A DNA stretch of 64,000 bases from Streptomyces sp. CB01881 (GCF_002953255.1 NZ_CP026498.1:4811232-4875231), one strand, 5' to 3'. Shown: positions 40,367 to 48,724, counted from the first letter of the stretch. The notes: generated by a model from the letters alone, not told the origin. A program made the numbers and translations.

Positions 40367-41041
40367 ATGCCTGATTCCCGCAAGCCCGCCGCCGTCCTGT
40401 TCGACATGGACGGCACCCTGGTCGACACCGAGCACCTCTGGTGGCAGGCCGCCGCCGAACTCGCCGACGAGCTGCACCACTCGCTGACGGACTCCGACGT
40501 CCCCGAGGTACTCGGCCAGGCCGTCGAACACACCGCCGCCCACCTGCACAGGGTCAGCGGCACCACGCTGAGCGAGGCCGAACTCGCCGACCGGCTCGGC
40601 GACTCCTTCGCCGGCAAGGTCGCCGCCGAGACCGTCCCGCGCCCCGGCGCACTCGCCCTGCTCGCCGAGCTGCGGGAGGCCCGGGTGCCCACCGCGCTGG
40701 TCTCCGCGTCGCCGCGCCGGGTGGTCGACCTGGTGCTCTCCACCATCGGCCGCGACTGGTTCGCCGTCACCCTCGCCGCCGAGGACACCCCGCGCACCAA
40801 GCCCGCGCCCGACCCCTACCTCGCCGCCGCCGAGCGGCTCGGCCTGGACCCGGCGGCCTGCGTCGCAGTCGAGGACACCCCGACCGGCGTCGCCTCCGCC
40901 ACCGCGGCGGGCTGCGCGGTGCTCGCCGTGCCGTCGTCCGACGTCACGATCCCCGGCGGCTCCCGGGTGACACTGCTCGACAGCCTGGTCAACGCCGACC
41001 TCGCGCTGCTCGGGAAGCTCGGCGCCGCTCCGGCGGTTTGA
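40367..41041 (+). CDS. HAD superfamily hydrolase (phosphoglycolate phosphatase/beta-phosphoglucomutase-like)
   Basis: A 224-residue HAD subfamily IA protein. Motif I is LFDMDGTLVDTE, motif II ALVSASPR, motif III K in RTKPAPDPY, and motif IV VEDTPTGV. Unlike phosphonatases it has DMDGT, not DxAGT, so it most likely removes phosphate from a small ester rather than splitting a C-P bond. Its place in the ABC operon (40 bp after the ATPase) suggests processing of a phosphorylated uptake product. Confidence 0.87.
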   Translation: MPDSRKPAAVLFDMDGTLVDTEHLWWQAAAELADELHHSLTDSDVPEVLGQAVEHTAAHLHRVSGTTLSEAELADRLGDSFAGKVAAETVPRPGALALLAELREARVPTALVSASPRRVVDLVLSTIGRDWFAVTLAAEDTPRTKPAPDPYLAAAERLGLDPAACVAVEDTPTGVASATAAGCAVLAVPSSDVTIPGGSRVTLLDSLVNADLALLGKLGAAPAV

Positions 41042-41047
41042 CCGGCC

Positions 41048-41368
41048 ATGTCCTATCTTCTGCTCGCCCTCGCCATCGTCAGCGAGGTCTGCGCCACCAG
41101 CGCCCTCAAGCTCACCGAGGGCTTCACCCGCCTCTGGCCGAGCATCGGCGTCGCCGTGGGCTACGTGCTCTCCTTCGCGCTGCTCGGCAAGGCGCTGAAG
41201 CACATCCCGGTGTCGGTCGCCTACGCCGTCTGGTCCGGTGCCGGAACGGCCGCGGTGGCGGGGATAGGCGTGGTCGCCTTCGGCGAGTCGCTGGGCCGGC
41301 TCCAGTGGCTGGGCCTGGCCCTGATCATCGTCGGCGTGGTCGTCCTCAACCTGAAGGGCGGCCACTGA
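41048..41368 (+). CDS. SMR-family multidrug/quaternary-ammonium exporter
   Basis: A 106-residue protein with four helices and the essential Glu in helix 1 (ALAIVSEVCATSALKLTEGF), the EmrE/QacE-type signature. These dimers exchange protons for lipophilic or quaternary cations. It starts 6 bp after the HAD stop and ends the phosphonate ABC operon. Export of a quaternary amine formed by the TmpA-TmpB route is a speculative reason for its position. Confidence 0.9.
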   Translation: MSYLLLALAIVSEVCATSALKLTEGFTRLWPSIGVAVGYVLSFALLGKALKHIPVSVAYAVWSGAGTAAVAGIGVVAFGESLGRLQWLGLALIIVGVVVLNLKGGH

Positions 41369-41371
41369 GGA

Positions 41372-41406
41372 GGGGCAGGAAGCCGGCCGGTCCGGCTTCC
41401 TGCCCC
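41372..41406. terminator. Bidirectional terminator after the ABC operon
   Basis: A perfect 15-bp stem (GGGGCAGGAAGCCGG at 41372-41386 with 41392-41406) and a 5-base loop lie between the SMR gene and the convergent MerR gene. Confidence 0.88.
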
Positions 41407-41414
41407 CGGCGGCC

Positions 41415-42266
41415 TCAGCCCGCCGTCGGCTCCCCGATCGGCCAGGCGATCTCCAGACGGTTCTCCGGGTGGCCGGGCGTGCCCGTCCAGCGCCGGAAGA
41501 TCTCCTGGACCGGGCCGGCGAAGACGAAGCCGTGCTCGGTGACCCAGTTCGCGACGGCGTCGTACGCGGTGTGGATCCGCGGGAACGCCGCCGCCTCGCC
41601 CACCACCTCCGTGAAGGCGTAGGCGGTCTCCGGGATGTCCAGCACGTACATCCCGTCCGGCAGCTCCGCCGGCTGCGCGCCGCCCGTCGTGAACGGCAGG
41701 CAGGCCTCGACGAGGCACTCGTTCTCCTCGTCGCAGAGCCCGTGGTAGCGGGCGAAGGCCGGCCCCGCGAAGGTCAGCGGGCCCTGGCCGGCGACGGCGT
41801 ACATCTCCCGGTAGGCGGGAAGCATGAACCCGTCCAGGGCGGGCTGGTGCAGCGTCGCGCTGCGGACCAGCGCCCGTACGGCGGCACCCTGGCGGATGGT
41901 GACTCCGTGGGTCATCTCGGCTCCTTCGGTCAGTCGGCTCAACAGGCTGTGGACGACGGAGCGTTGGACCTCCAGCCGGCGCTCGGCCGCGCCCAGGTGG
42001 TCGCGCAGGGCCGGTGCGATGTCCTCGCCGCCCTCGCTGCGCGCGATCAGCCCCCGTACCTGCTCGATCGGGATGCCGAGTTGCCGGAGCGCGCGGATCA
42101 GCTGAGCCGTCCGGAGCTGGTCACGCCGGAAGTAGCGGTAGCCGCTGTCCGGGTCGACCGACGCCGGGGCCAGCAGACCGCTGGCGTCGTAGTGCCGCAG
42201 CGCGGTCACCGATAGGCCACTGGCCTGCGCGAACTGCCCGATGGGCAGCAGGTTCGTCCTGTCCAC
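41415..42266 (-). CDS. MerR-family regulator with GyrI-like ligand domain
   Basis: A 283-residue regulator with an N-terminal MerR winged helix (LLPIGQFAQASGLSVTALRH, YDASGLLAPASVDPDSGYRY), a dimerisation helix and a C-terminal GyrI/effector-binding fold (MYVLDIPETAYAFTEVVGEA), as in BmrR-type multidrug sensors. No metal-binding Cys cluster is evident. The GTG at 42266 lies just 7 bases after the -10 box, so translation is probably leaderless. Confidence 0.83.
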   Translation of the reverse strand: MDRTNLLPIGQFAQASGLSVTALRHYDASGLLAPASVDPDSGYRYFRRDQLRTAQLIRALRQLGIPIEQVRGLIARSEGGEDIAPALRDHLGAAERRLEVQRSVVHSLLSRLTEGAEMTHGVTIRQGAAVRALVRSATLHQPALDGFMLPAYREMYAVAGQGPLTFAGPAFARYHGLCDEENECLVEACLPFTTGGAQPAELPDGMYVLDIPETAYAFTEVVGEAAAFPRIHTAYDAVANWVTEHGFVFAGPVQEIFRRWTGTPGHPENRLEIAWPIGEPTAG

Positions 42267-42273
42267 GGAGAAG

Positions 42274-42304
42274 ACTGTGCCGTCTCGGGTAACCCGAGAG
42301 TCAA
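42274..42304 (-). promoter_or_regulatory. MerR-type promoter with 19-bp spacer and central dyad
   Basis: On the minus strand TTGACT (42304-42299) and CACAGT (42279-42274) are separated by 19 bases that contain the perfect dyad CTCGGG-TTA-CCCGAG (42298-42284). The over-long spacer with a dyad is the hallmark of MerR-controlled promoters, so this gene is likely autoregulated. Confidence 0.72.
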
Positions 42305-42330
42305 GCGCTCGGGGGGAGGCTCCCCGCACG

Positions 42331-42374
42331 CGCGGAGGCCGGGCGGGCGCCGCCGCGCCCGCCCGGCCTCCGCG
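42331..42374 (-). terminator. Very strong terminator after the SDR gene
   Basis: A perfect 20-bp stem (42331-42350 with 42355-42374) and 4-base CGCC loop, 19 bp past the SDR stop on the minus strand. It insulates the MerR promoter from upstream readthrough. Confidence 0.85.
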
Positions 42375-42392
42375 CCGCTCAGCGCCTGCGGG

Positions 42393-43172
42393 TCACCGGG
42401 GCCCGATCGGCCCGAGGTAGGTGCCGCCGGAGACGTCGATCGTCTGGCCGGTCACCCAGCGGCCCTGCGGGCCCGCCAGGAAGCCCACCACGTCGGCGAC
42501 GTCCTCCGGCTCGCCGAGCCGGCCGAGCGCGGTGATCGACTCCAGGTCGGCGACCGCCTCCGGGATCGTCGTGAAGACCGCGGTCAGGTCGGTCTTCACC
42601 ACGCCGGGCGCGACGGTGTTGACCGTGATGCCGCGGCCGCCGAGCTCGTTGGCCAGGGTCGGGCCCATCGACTCCAGTGCCGCCTTGCTGACGGTGTAGC
42701 CGATCTGGGCGGTGACCGCGAAACGGCTCGCCACCGAACCCATGTTGATGATCCGCCCACCGTCGTTCAGCAGCGCCAGCGCCCGCTGGACCACGAAGAA
42801 CGGCGTGCTCACGTTGACCGCGAGCAGCGCCGCGAACTCCTCCTCGGTGATCTGCCCGATCGGGCTGAACGAGGAGATGCCCGCGTTGTTGACCAGGATG
42901 TCCAGGCCCTTCGCCCCGTGCTCGGCGAGGCCGGCGGTCAACCCCTCGAAGAGCTGCCGGACCGCGCCCGCCTCGCCGAACCGCGCCCGCACGGCGAACG
43001 CCCGCCCACCGGCCTCGGTGATCCGGGCCACCGTCTCCGCGGCCGCACCGGCGTTCCCGCCGTAGTGCACCGCGACCAGCGCGCCGTCGGCGGCCAGCCG
43101 CAGCGCGACCGCCCGCCCGATCCCGCGCGAACCACCCGTCACCAGTGCCGTCTTGCCGCTCAGTTCAGTCAT
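42393..43172 (-). CDS. Short-chain dehydrogenase/reductase
   Basis: A 259-residue classical SDR with TGGSRGIGRAVAL, NNAGISSF, the catalytic Tyr/Lys in GYTVSKAALES and the FabG-like C-terminus (EPEDVADVVGFLAGPQGRWV). Two adjacent ATGs (43175 and 43172) follow AGGGGG; the second has better spacing. It is divergent from a LysR gene 257 bp away, the common arrangement in which LysR regulates its neighbour. Confidence 0.88.
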   Translation of the reverse strand: MTELSGKTALVTGGSRGIGRAVALRLAADGALVAVHYGGNAGAAAETVARITEAGGRAFAVRARFGEAGAVRQLFEGLTAGLAEHGAKGLDILVNNAGISSFSPIGQITEEEFAALLAVNVSTPFFVVQRALALLNDGGRIINMGSVASRFAVTAQIGYTVSKAALESMGPTLANELGGRGITVNTVAPGVVKTDLTAVFTTIPEAVADLESITALGRLGEPEDVADVVGFLAGPQGRWVTGQTIDVSGGTYLGPIGPR

Positions 43173-43429
43173 CATCGTCCCCCTGCGTTCGTCGCCGGTC
43201 CCGCGGTGGGATCACGGCGATGGCCCAAGCCGTCCGGCCGGACTCGCGGACCGCACCGGTGGTCCCCACCAGCGGCGTCCCTCCGCCGGCCCGTCCTGGC
43301 CGACGTGCGTCCGCTACGGCCGGAGGGGCCCCTGCCCGACTTCCCAAGCCTCCACCCTGCGCAGGCCGGGATCAATGCAGATTTCGCTACCATCCCGGTT
43401 ACCGTGCGGTTATCGATCTGGGGGCGGGC

Positions 43430-44338
43430 GTGGAGCTGCGGGACATCGAGATCTTCCTGGTGTTGGCCGAGGAGCTTCATTTCGGCCGCACCGCCGAGCG
43501 GCTGCACGTCTCGAAGTCCCGGGTCAGCCAGGTGATCAAGAAGCAGGAGCGCCGGATCGGCGGCGCCCTGTTCGAGCGCACCAGCCGGTCGGTCACCCTG
43601 ACTCCGCTCGGCAACCGCCTGCGCGAGGACCTGCGGCAGGCGTACGACCTCATCAACGACGGGATCGCACGGGCCTCGGCCGCCACCGGGGGCGTCCACG
43701 GCGCCGTGCGGCTGGGCGTCATGGGCGCGCTGGGCCACGAGATGCAGCCGTTCCTCGAAGCGTTCACGACGCAGTACCCGCACTGCGAGGTCACCCTGGC
43801 GGAGTTCCACTTCAGCGATCCGTTCGCGCTGCTGCGCACCGGGCAGGTCGACGTCCAGCTCATGTGGCTCCCGGTGCGGGAGCCCGATCTGACGGCCGGG
43901 CCCTGTCTGCTGACGGAGGGCCGGGTGCTCGCCGTCCCGGCCGCCTCCGACTGGGCCCGGCGCGAGTCGATGTCGATGGAGGACCTCGGCGACTGCACGA
44001 CCTTCGAGTTCGGCCCCCACGTTCCCGGCTACTGGGCCGATGCCATGCTGCCGCGGCACACCCCGAAGGGCCGGCCGATCCCGCGCGGGCCGTCCGCGCG
44101 GACCTTCCACGAGGTGCTCGCGCTGATCGCCGCCGGCAGGGTGGTCAGCCCGCTGAACGAGCACGTCACCCGGTACTACACCCACCCCGGCATCGCCTAC
44201 GTCCCGCTGCACGACGCACCGCCGACCGAGTGGGCGCTCGTCTGGCCCACGGCCCGGGACAGTCCGCGCCTGCGGGCCTTCACCGAGACCGCCCGCAGCG
44301 TCGGTCCGCGCCCCGTCGGCGGCTCCGTCCTGGTGTAG
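43430..44338 (+). CDS. LysR-family transcriptional regulator
   Basis: A 302-residue LysR-type regulator. The helix-turn-helix (DIEIFLVLAEELHFGRTAER, LHVSKSRVSQVIKKQERRIG) is followed by a substrate-binding domain beginning GAVRLGVMGALGHEM. The GTG at 43430 with GGGGGCGGGC upstream is chosen. It probably controls the divergent SDR gene; a T-n11-A motif is plausible around GGTTACCGTGCGGTTATC at 43398-43415 but I am not certain of it. Confidence 0.87.
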   Translation: MELRDIEIFLVLAEELHFGRTAERLHVSKSRVSQVIKKQERRIGGALFERTSRSVTLTPLGNRLREDLRQAYDLINDGIARASAATGGVHGAVRLGVMGALGHEMQPFLEAFTTQYPHCEVTLAEFHFSDPFALLRTGQVDVQLMWLPVREPDLTAGPCLLTEGRVLAVPAASDWARRESMSMEDLGDCTTFEFGPHVPGYWADAMLPRHTPKGRPIPRGPSARTFHEVLALIAAGRVVSPLNEHVTRYYTHPGIAYVPLHDAPPTEWALVWPTARDSPRLRAFTETARSVGPRPVGGSVLV

Positions 44339-44369
44339 AGGGAGTGGGCCGGCCGCCGCCGCCCACCCC

Positions 44370-44459
44370 CTCGACCGGTCCCGCTACGACGTCACCGTCA
44401 CGGCCCCCACCGGCACCCGCTGCGCGCAGCGCTACACGGGGCACCCTGCACTGACGCCC
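44370..44459 (+). pseudogene. Possible remnant of a phospholipase C C-terminal domain
   Basis: A frame without a start codon reads LDRSRYDVTVTAPTG, then RYTGHPALTP. The YDVTV, RYTGH pattern is reminiscent of the C-terminal beta-domain (DUF756) of non-haemolytic phospholipases C. No upstream part of such a gene exists between here and the LysR stop. This rests on a short match and may be chance. Confidence 0.25.
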
Positions 44460-44614
44460 CCGGAGTGGGAAGCCGACCGGCCCGGCCTCCCGCTCCGGCC
44501 GCCCCGTCCGCCGTCCGGCCCACTTCTCGCGGCCCTCCGCCCACAAGGTCTGTAACGCGTGCCCCCTCCCGGCGCGTGCTTGGGGGTGACATCAGTTCGA
44601 GAAGGGACCATCCG

Positions 44615-45121
44615 GTGGCGGACACACCCGCGGACTTCCTGGAGTTCGCCCATGCCCGCAGCGACCAGCTCTTCCGCACGGCGTGCCTGCTCACCGGCGA
44701 CCGGCACCTGGCCGAGGACCTCGTCCAGGAGACCCTCGCCAAGATGTACCGGTCCTGGTGGCGGATCGACCGCACCCAGGCACCCGTCGCGTACGCCCAC
44801 ACCGTGCTGGTGCGTACCTTCACCTCGTACCGGCGCCGGCTGAGCGCGCAGGAGCGGCCGGTCGACCGCTTCCCCGAGGGTGCGGCGGCCGAGGCCGGCG
44901 ACGCGGACCTGCGGCTGACCCTGCTGGACGGGCTCGCGCGGCTCACGCCCAAGGACCGGGCGGTGCTGGTCCTGCGGTACTGGGAGGACCGGCCGGTCGA
45001 GGAGACCGCGCGGATGCTGCAGATCAGCGCGGGTGCCGTCCGCACCCGCAGCCTGCGGGCCCTGCAGAAGCTCCGGACCGTCCTCGGCGACGACCTGCTC
45101 GCCGACCTCGAACACATCTGA
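44615..45121 (+). CDS. SigE-type ECF RNA polymerase sigma factor
   Basis: A 168-residue ECF sigma factor. Region 2 (LLTGDRHLAEDLVQETLAKM, with W in SWWRI) and region 4 (RLTPKDRAVLVLRYWEDRPV, VEETARMLQISAGAVRTRSL) are both intact, as in the actinobacterial SigE-family ECFs. GTG start after GAAGGGA. The next gene, 45 bp downstream, encodes a membrane protein that is probably its partner or anti-sigma factor. Confidence 0.9.
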   Translation: MADTPADFLEFAHARSDQLFRTACLLTGDRHLAEDLVQETLAKMYRSWWRIDRTQAPVAYAHTVLVRTFTSYRRRLSAQERPVDRFPEGAAAEAGDADLRLTLLDGLARLTPKDRAVLVLRYWEDRPVEETARMLQISAGAVRTRSLRALQKLRTVLGDDLLADLEHI

Positions 45122-45166
45122 TCGGGCCGTCACCCCGGCATCCCCGCCCCTCGAAAGGAGAGCACC

Positions 45167-45967
45167 GTGAACCCCGATCAGCAGTCCGGCCGCCGCCTGC
45201 ACGACGCGATGCAGCACACCTCCGACCGGTTCGGCCCGCACCGCACCGACCTCGTCCTCCGTGCCGCCGCCCGCGGGCGCCGGCTCCGCCTCGTCCGCCG
45301 GGTGCAGATCGGCACGGTGGCCGCCGCCGTCGCGGGTGCCGCCGTGCTGGGAGGCGCGCAGCTGTGGCCCCGGACCGCGCCCGCCCCGCCGGCGGCCGTC
45401 ACCCCGACACCGACACCGACGGCGACGGCCACGCCCACTCCGACCAGCGCCCCGACCCGTTCCCCGTCCGCCGCCCCACCCGTCGGCGGCCCGCGCTCGG
45501 GCCCGGTCTCGGCGCAGCTGGCGGAGTTCCTGCCGCCGGGCACGAGCACCCGGGTCATCAGCACCGGCTCCTTCGAGGACGGCCGGCTCGGCAAGTCGCC
45601 CGACGGGACGGCCAAGGCGAGCGGGCAAGTGCTCTACGACGACGGGCACGGCCGGGCCGTCATCGCCGTGGGGCTCACGGACGCGCTGCCGAACACGATC
45701 CTCACCTGCGAGCCGGCCCTGAAGCCGTTCTTCTGCGACGTCCTCCCGGACGGCACGATGGTGAAGGCCGACAAGCTGTCGCTGGTGAACGGACACCTCT
45801 CGTGGGTCGTGACGGCGACCCGGCCGGACTTCCGGAGGGTCGAGGTGTCGGCGTTCACCACCGACCAGCTGCCCGTCTCGGCCGCGAACCGACCCACCCG
45901 CGCCGAACCGCCGCTCACCATCGACCAGTTGCAGGGGATCGCGCTCAGCCCGCACTGGAACCGCTGA
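45167..45967 (+). CDS. Membrane protein following the ECF sigma factor (putative anti-sigma or sensor)
   Basis: A 266-residue protein with a cytoplasmic N-terminal region of about 45 residues, one transmembrane helix (IGTVAAAVAGAAVLGGAQLW), a PT/PS-rich linker, and an extracellular domain with two Cys (LTCEPALKPFFCDVL). The N-terminal segment is too short and lacks the HxxxCxxC motif of zinc anti-sigma proteins, so anti-sigma function is suggested only by gene order. GTG start after AAAGGAGAG. I do not recognise the extracellular domain. Confidence 0.7.
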   Translation: MNPDQQSGRRLHDAMQHTSDRFGPHRTDLVLRAAARGRRLRLVRRVQIGTVAAAVAGAAVLGGAQLWPRTAPAPPAAVTPTPTPTATATPTPTSAPTRSPSAAPPVGGPRSGPVSAQLAEFLPPGTSTRVISTGSFEDGRLGKSPDGTAKASGQVLYDDGHGRAVIAVGLTDALPNTILTCEPALKPFFCDVLPDGTMVKADKLSLVNGHLSWVVTATRPDFRRVEVSAFTTDQLPVSAANRPTRAEPPLTIDQLQGIALSPHWNR

Positions 45968-46130
45968 GCGGGCGCGGCCGGGGCGGGGTGGGACGTCGGA
46001 CCGGCCGGTGTCCCTCCCCGGACGCGCCACCGCCCGCCCACCCGGCCGGTGTCCGCGAGCGGGAGCTCCACGGACTCCCGTGCCGTCCGTGGCCGTCCGT
46101 GGCCGCCGGCCCGCCCCGCAGCGGCGACCG

Positions 46131-46658
46131 CTACCCGGTCGTCCGGCCCGGCGGCCGGCCGCCGGGCTCCGGGGGGAGCTCCTTGCGCATCAGGGTGCAC
46201 ATCGTCTCGTACCGGCGCAGCGAGCCGTCCGGGGCCCGCTCGTCCCACGCGTCGGGCTGCCGGTCGTAGGCGACGTAGCCGAGCCGTTCGTACAGGGCCC
46301 GGGCCCGCGGGTTGTCCTCCTCCACGCCGAGCTCGGCGTGGCGCAGCCCGCGGCTCCTGATCCGCTGCTCGGCGGCACCGATGAGGAGCGTGCCGATCCC
46401 GCGGGACTGCAGCGCGGGGTGGACGGACAGTTGCCAGATCGTGCCGGCGCCCTCCTTGGCCCGGTAGTCGACGCCGGCCTTCGCCACCGGCAGGCCGACC
46501 GGTGTGCAGACGGCGAGGTAGTCGACCTCGCCACGCCGGGCCCGCACCAACTGCTGGGCCACATTGGCCAGGTGGAGGTCGGACCCCGACCATCCGCACG
46601 ACTCCAGGTCGGCGTGCACCAGATCGCGCACCGACAGTTCCAGGGCCACCTCGGCCAT
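46131..46658 (-). CDS. GNAT-family N-acetyltransferase
   Basis: A 175-residue acetyltransferase. The acetyl-CoA loop SRGIGTLLIGAAEQRIRSRG (Q/RxxGxG/A motif) and the C-terminal ELGVEEDNPRARALYERLGY are typical GNAT segments. The acceptor is unknown. The ATG at 46658 has GGAGG eight bases upstream; a GTG at 46667 overlaps that site and is less likely. Confidence 0.87.
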   Translation of the reverse strand: MAEVALELSVRDLVHADLESCGWSGSDLHLANVAQQLVRARRGEVDYLAVCTPVGLPVAKAGVDYRAKEGAGTIWQLSVHPALQSRGIGTLLIGAAEQRIRSRGLRHAELGVEEDNPRARALYERLGYVAYDRQPDAWDERAPDGSLRRYETMCTLMRKELPPEPGGRPPGRTTG

Positions 46659-46782
46659 CCTCGCCACCTCCGGCGGCCCAGCTTCCCGGGCGGCCCCCGG
46701 GGACGCAACGGGATTTGCGCGCCGTCCGGGACCTTCGCAGGACCTGCGCAGGACGTGCGCGGCATCGCGGACCGGGCCACCG

Positions 46783-46821
46783 GCCGGCCCCGCCCTCGCG
46801 TGCGGGGAGGCCGGGGCCGGC
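46783..46821 (-). terminator. Hairpin after the phosphonatase-like gene
   Basis: A 10-bp perfect stem (GCCGGCCCCG at 46783-46792 with 46812-46821) and a 19-base GC-rich loop lie 10 bp beyond the stop of the minus-strand operon. Confidence 0.55.
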
Positions 46822-46830
46822 GCCGGGCGC

Positions 46831-47511
46831 TCAGCCCCGGGCCAGCAGGCCCGGCAGCTCGGCGACGGACCTGAGCACGTGGGTCGCCCCGTCCGCCCGC
46901 AGCCGCTCCTCCCCGTGGGCGCCGGTGAGGACGCCGGCCACCACCGGGGCGCCGGCCCGGGAGCCGGTCAGCATGTCGTAGCCGGTGTCCCCGGCGACGG
47001 CGATCTGCCGGACGGAGTCGGTCTCCGTCCGCAGCAGCGCGGTGAGCGCCAGGTCGGGGTAGGGGCGGCCGCGGCCGGCCTCGGCGGGGCAGAGGGTCAG
47101 GTCGGCGACGGTCTCCCAGCCGAGTGCGCGCAGGATGCGGTCCTGGGTGGCGCGGGAGAAGCCGGTGGTGAGGACGACCTTCCGGCCCTGGCCGCGGAGT
47201 TCGGCGATCGCCTCGGCGGCGCCGGACAGGGCGGCGCAGTGGCCGGCGTCGACGAGGTCGTGGTAGGCGGCCTCGAAGGCGGAGTTGGCGGCCTGCGCCT
47301 TCTCCTCCGCCCCGAACAGGTGCCGGAAGACGGAGATCTTGGACTCGCCCATGGTGGCCCGGACGTACTCCAGCATGCGGGCGTGCTCGGGGCTGCCGGC
47401 CTCGACGCCGAGCGAGCCGGCGGCGGCCTGGAAGGCCTGCTCGACCAGGCCGTCGTCGGCCACGGTGGTGCCGGCCATGTCGAGGACGACCAGACGGATA
47501 TCAGGAGACAT
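46831..47511 (-). CDS. Phosphonatase-like HAD hydrolase (TIGR03351/PhnX-like)
   Basis: A 226-residue HAD protein with the phosphonatase form of motif I, D11-M-A-G-T-T (LVVLDMAGTTVADDG), instead of DxDGT. K58 in TMGESKISVF aligns with the Schiff-base Lys53 of B. cereus phosphonoacetaldehyde hydrolase (MGLLKIDHV). Motif II is LTTGFSR, and the C-terminal acidic motif is AVAGDTGYDML. It probably hydrolyses the C-P bond of phosphonoacetaldehyde or a close analogue. It follows the FAD oxidoreductase by 20 bp; this pair (TIGR03351 with TIGR03364) recurs in phosphonate loci. Confidence 0.88.
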   Translation of the reverse strand: MSPDIRLVVLDMAGTTVADDGLVEQAFQAAAGSLGVEAGSPEHARMLEYVRATMGESKISVFRHLFGAEEKAQAANSAFEAAYHDLVDAGHCAALSGAAEAIAELRGQGRKVVLTTGFSRATQDRILRALGWETVADLTLCPAEAGRGRPYPDLALTALLRTETDSVRQIAVAGDTGYDMLTGSRAGAPVVAGVLTGAHGEERLRADGATHVLRSVAELPGLLARG

Positions 47512-47531
47512 GTTCAACTACCCTCAGGTGA

Positions 47532-48653
47532 TTACAGGTTGGCGAGTTCGGCGGTCTTCTCGGCGATGGCCGGCGAGCAGGTCATGCCGCGACCGCCCGG
47601 GCCGGTGGCCAGCCAGACGGCGTCCCGGACCTTCTCCCGGTGGACGACGCGGGTGGTGTCGACGCACTGCGCGTACACGCCGGCCCAGCGGCGGCGCACC
47701 CTCGGCAGCGGCCGGCCGAGCAACTCCTCGGCCACGCCGACCAGATGGTCGTACGGGTCCTCGACCACGTCGAAGCCGAACGGCTGGTCGTACTCGTGGG
47801 TGTCGCCGATGGTCAGGCCGCCGTCGCGGCGCTGGACCATCAGCAGCTGCATCTTGTGCTCGGCGGCGACCGGCGGCTGCGGCTGCGCCGCCCTGAGCTG
47901 CTCCAGGGCGCTGCCGGCGAAGGCGGGGTAGTAGCGGAAGCTGTCGCCGTCGGCGACCGAGGTGGTCAGCTCCTCACCCAGCGGATCGGTCTGCATCATC
48001 TGCAACCGGACGCGGCGGACCGGGAGTTGCGGTGCCAGCTCGCGCACCAGGCCGCCCAGCCAGGCGCCGGTGCAGAGGACGACGAGGTCGCCGGTGTGGA
48101 CGTCGCCGTGGTCGTCGCGGACGGCGTTCTCGCCGATCACCTCGCGGACCTCGCGCCCGGGCAGGAAGGTGTAGCGGCCGCTCGCCAGCAGGGCGGCGCG
48201 CAGCGCGGGCTGGGCCGTGCGCGGCTCGACGGCGGCGTCGCGCTCGCACCACAGGGCGCCGAGCAGCTTGCCGCGCAGGGCGGGGTTGGCGGCCCGGGTC
48301 TCGTCCGCCCCGAGCAGCCGGTAGCCGCGCGCGGCGGCGTCGGGCAGGGTCAGCGCCTGTTCGGCGACGGCGAGTTCGGCCTCGGTGCGGATCGCGGTGA
48401 GCGAGCCGTTGGCCCGGAAGCCGAGGTCGGGCACCCGGGCGCCGATCCCCTCCCACAGCTCGCGGGCGCGCAGCGCGGTGTCCAGTTCCTCGCCCCCGGC
48501 CCGGCCGCTGACCCAGACCAGCCCGAAGTTGCGCACGGAGGCGCCGCGCGCCTCGGCCTCGCGCTCCAGGTGGACGACCTCGTGACCGCGCTCGACGGCC
48601 TGCCAGGCGTGCATGGTGCCGAGCACGCCTGCTCCTACGACGATGACTCTCAT
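47532..48653 (-). CDS. FAD-dependent oxidoreductase of phosphonate metabolism (TIGR03364-like)
   Basis: A 373-residue DAO-fold flavoenzyme. The dinucleotide motif GAGVLGTMHAW opens the protein, followed by ASVRNFGLVWVSG, CTGAWLGGLVRE and the C-terminal ATGPGGRGMTCSPAIAEK that closes the FAD site. Members of this family are proposed or shown to oxidise the amino group of aminophosphonates, giving an aldehyde for the phosphonatase-like partner. ATG at 48653; no clear ribosome site. A GntR-type operator lies 72 bp upstream. Confidence 0.87.
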   Translation of the reverse strand: MRVIVVGAGVLGTMHAWQAVERGHEVVHLEREAEARGASVRNFGLVWVSGRAGGEELDTALRARELWEGIGARVPDLGFRANGSLTAIRTEAELAVAEQALTLPDAAARGYRLLGADETRAANPALRGKLLGALWCERDAAVEPRTAQPALRAALLASGRYTFLPGREVREVIGENAVRDDHGDVHTGDLVVLCTGAWLGGLVRELAPQLPVRRVRLQMMQTDPLGEELTTSVADGDSFRYYPAFAGSALEQLRAAQPQPPVAAEHKMQLLMVQRRDGGLTIGDTHEYDQPFGFDVVEDPYDHLVGVAEELLGRPLPRVRRRWAGVYAQCVDTTRVVHREKVRDAVWLATGPGGRGMTCSPAIAEKTAELANL

Positions 48654-48724
48654 GCGGCCAGGCTGGTGCGGCGAGGTGGCCGGGAGGAGTCCGAGTCCGG
48701 TCCCGCAGGTGAACCGACCGAAAA

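Noticed and set aside
40367..41041. Phosphonoacetaldehyde hydrolase in the ABC operon
   Set aside because: Motif I is DMDGT and the cap-domain Lys of phosphonatases is absent; the gene at 46831 fits that role much better.
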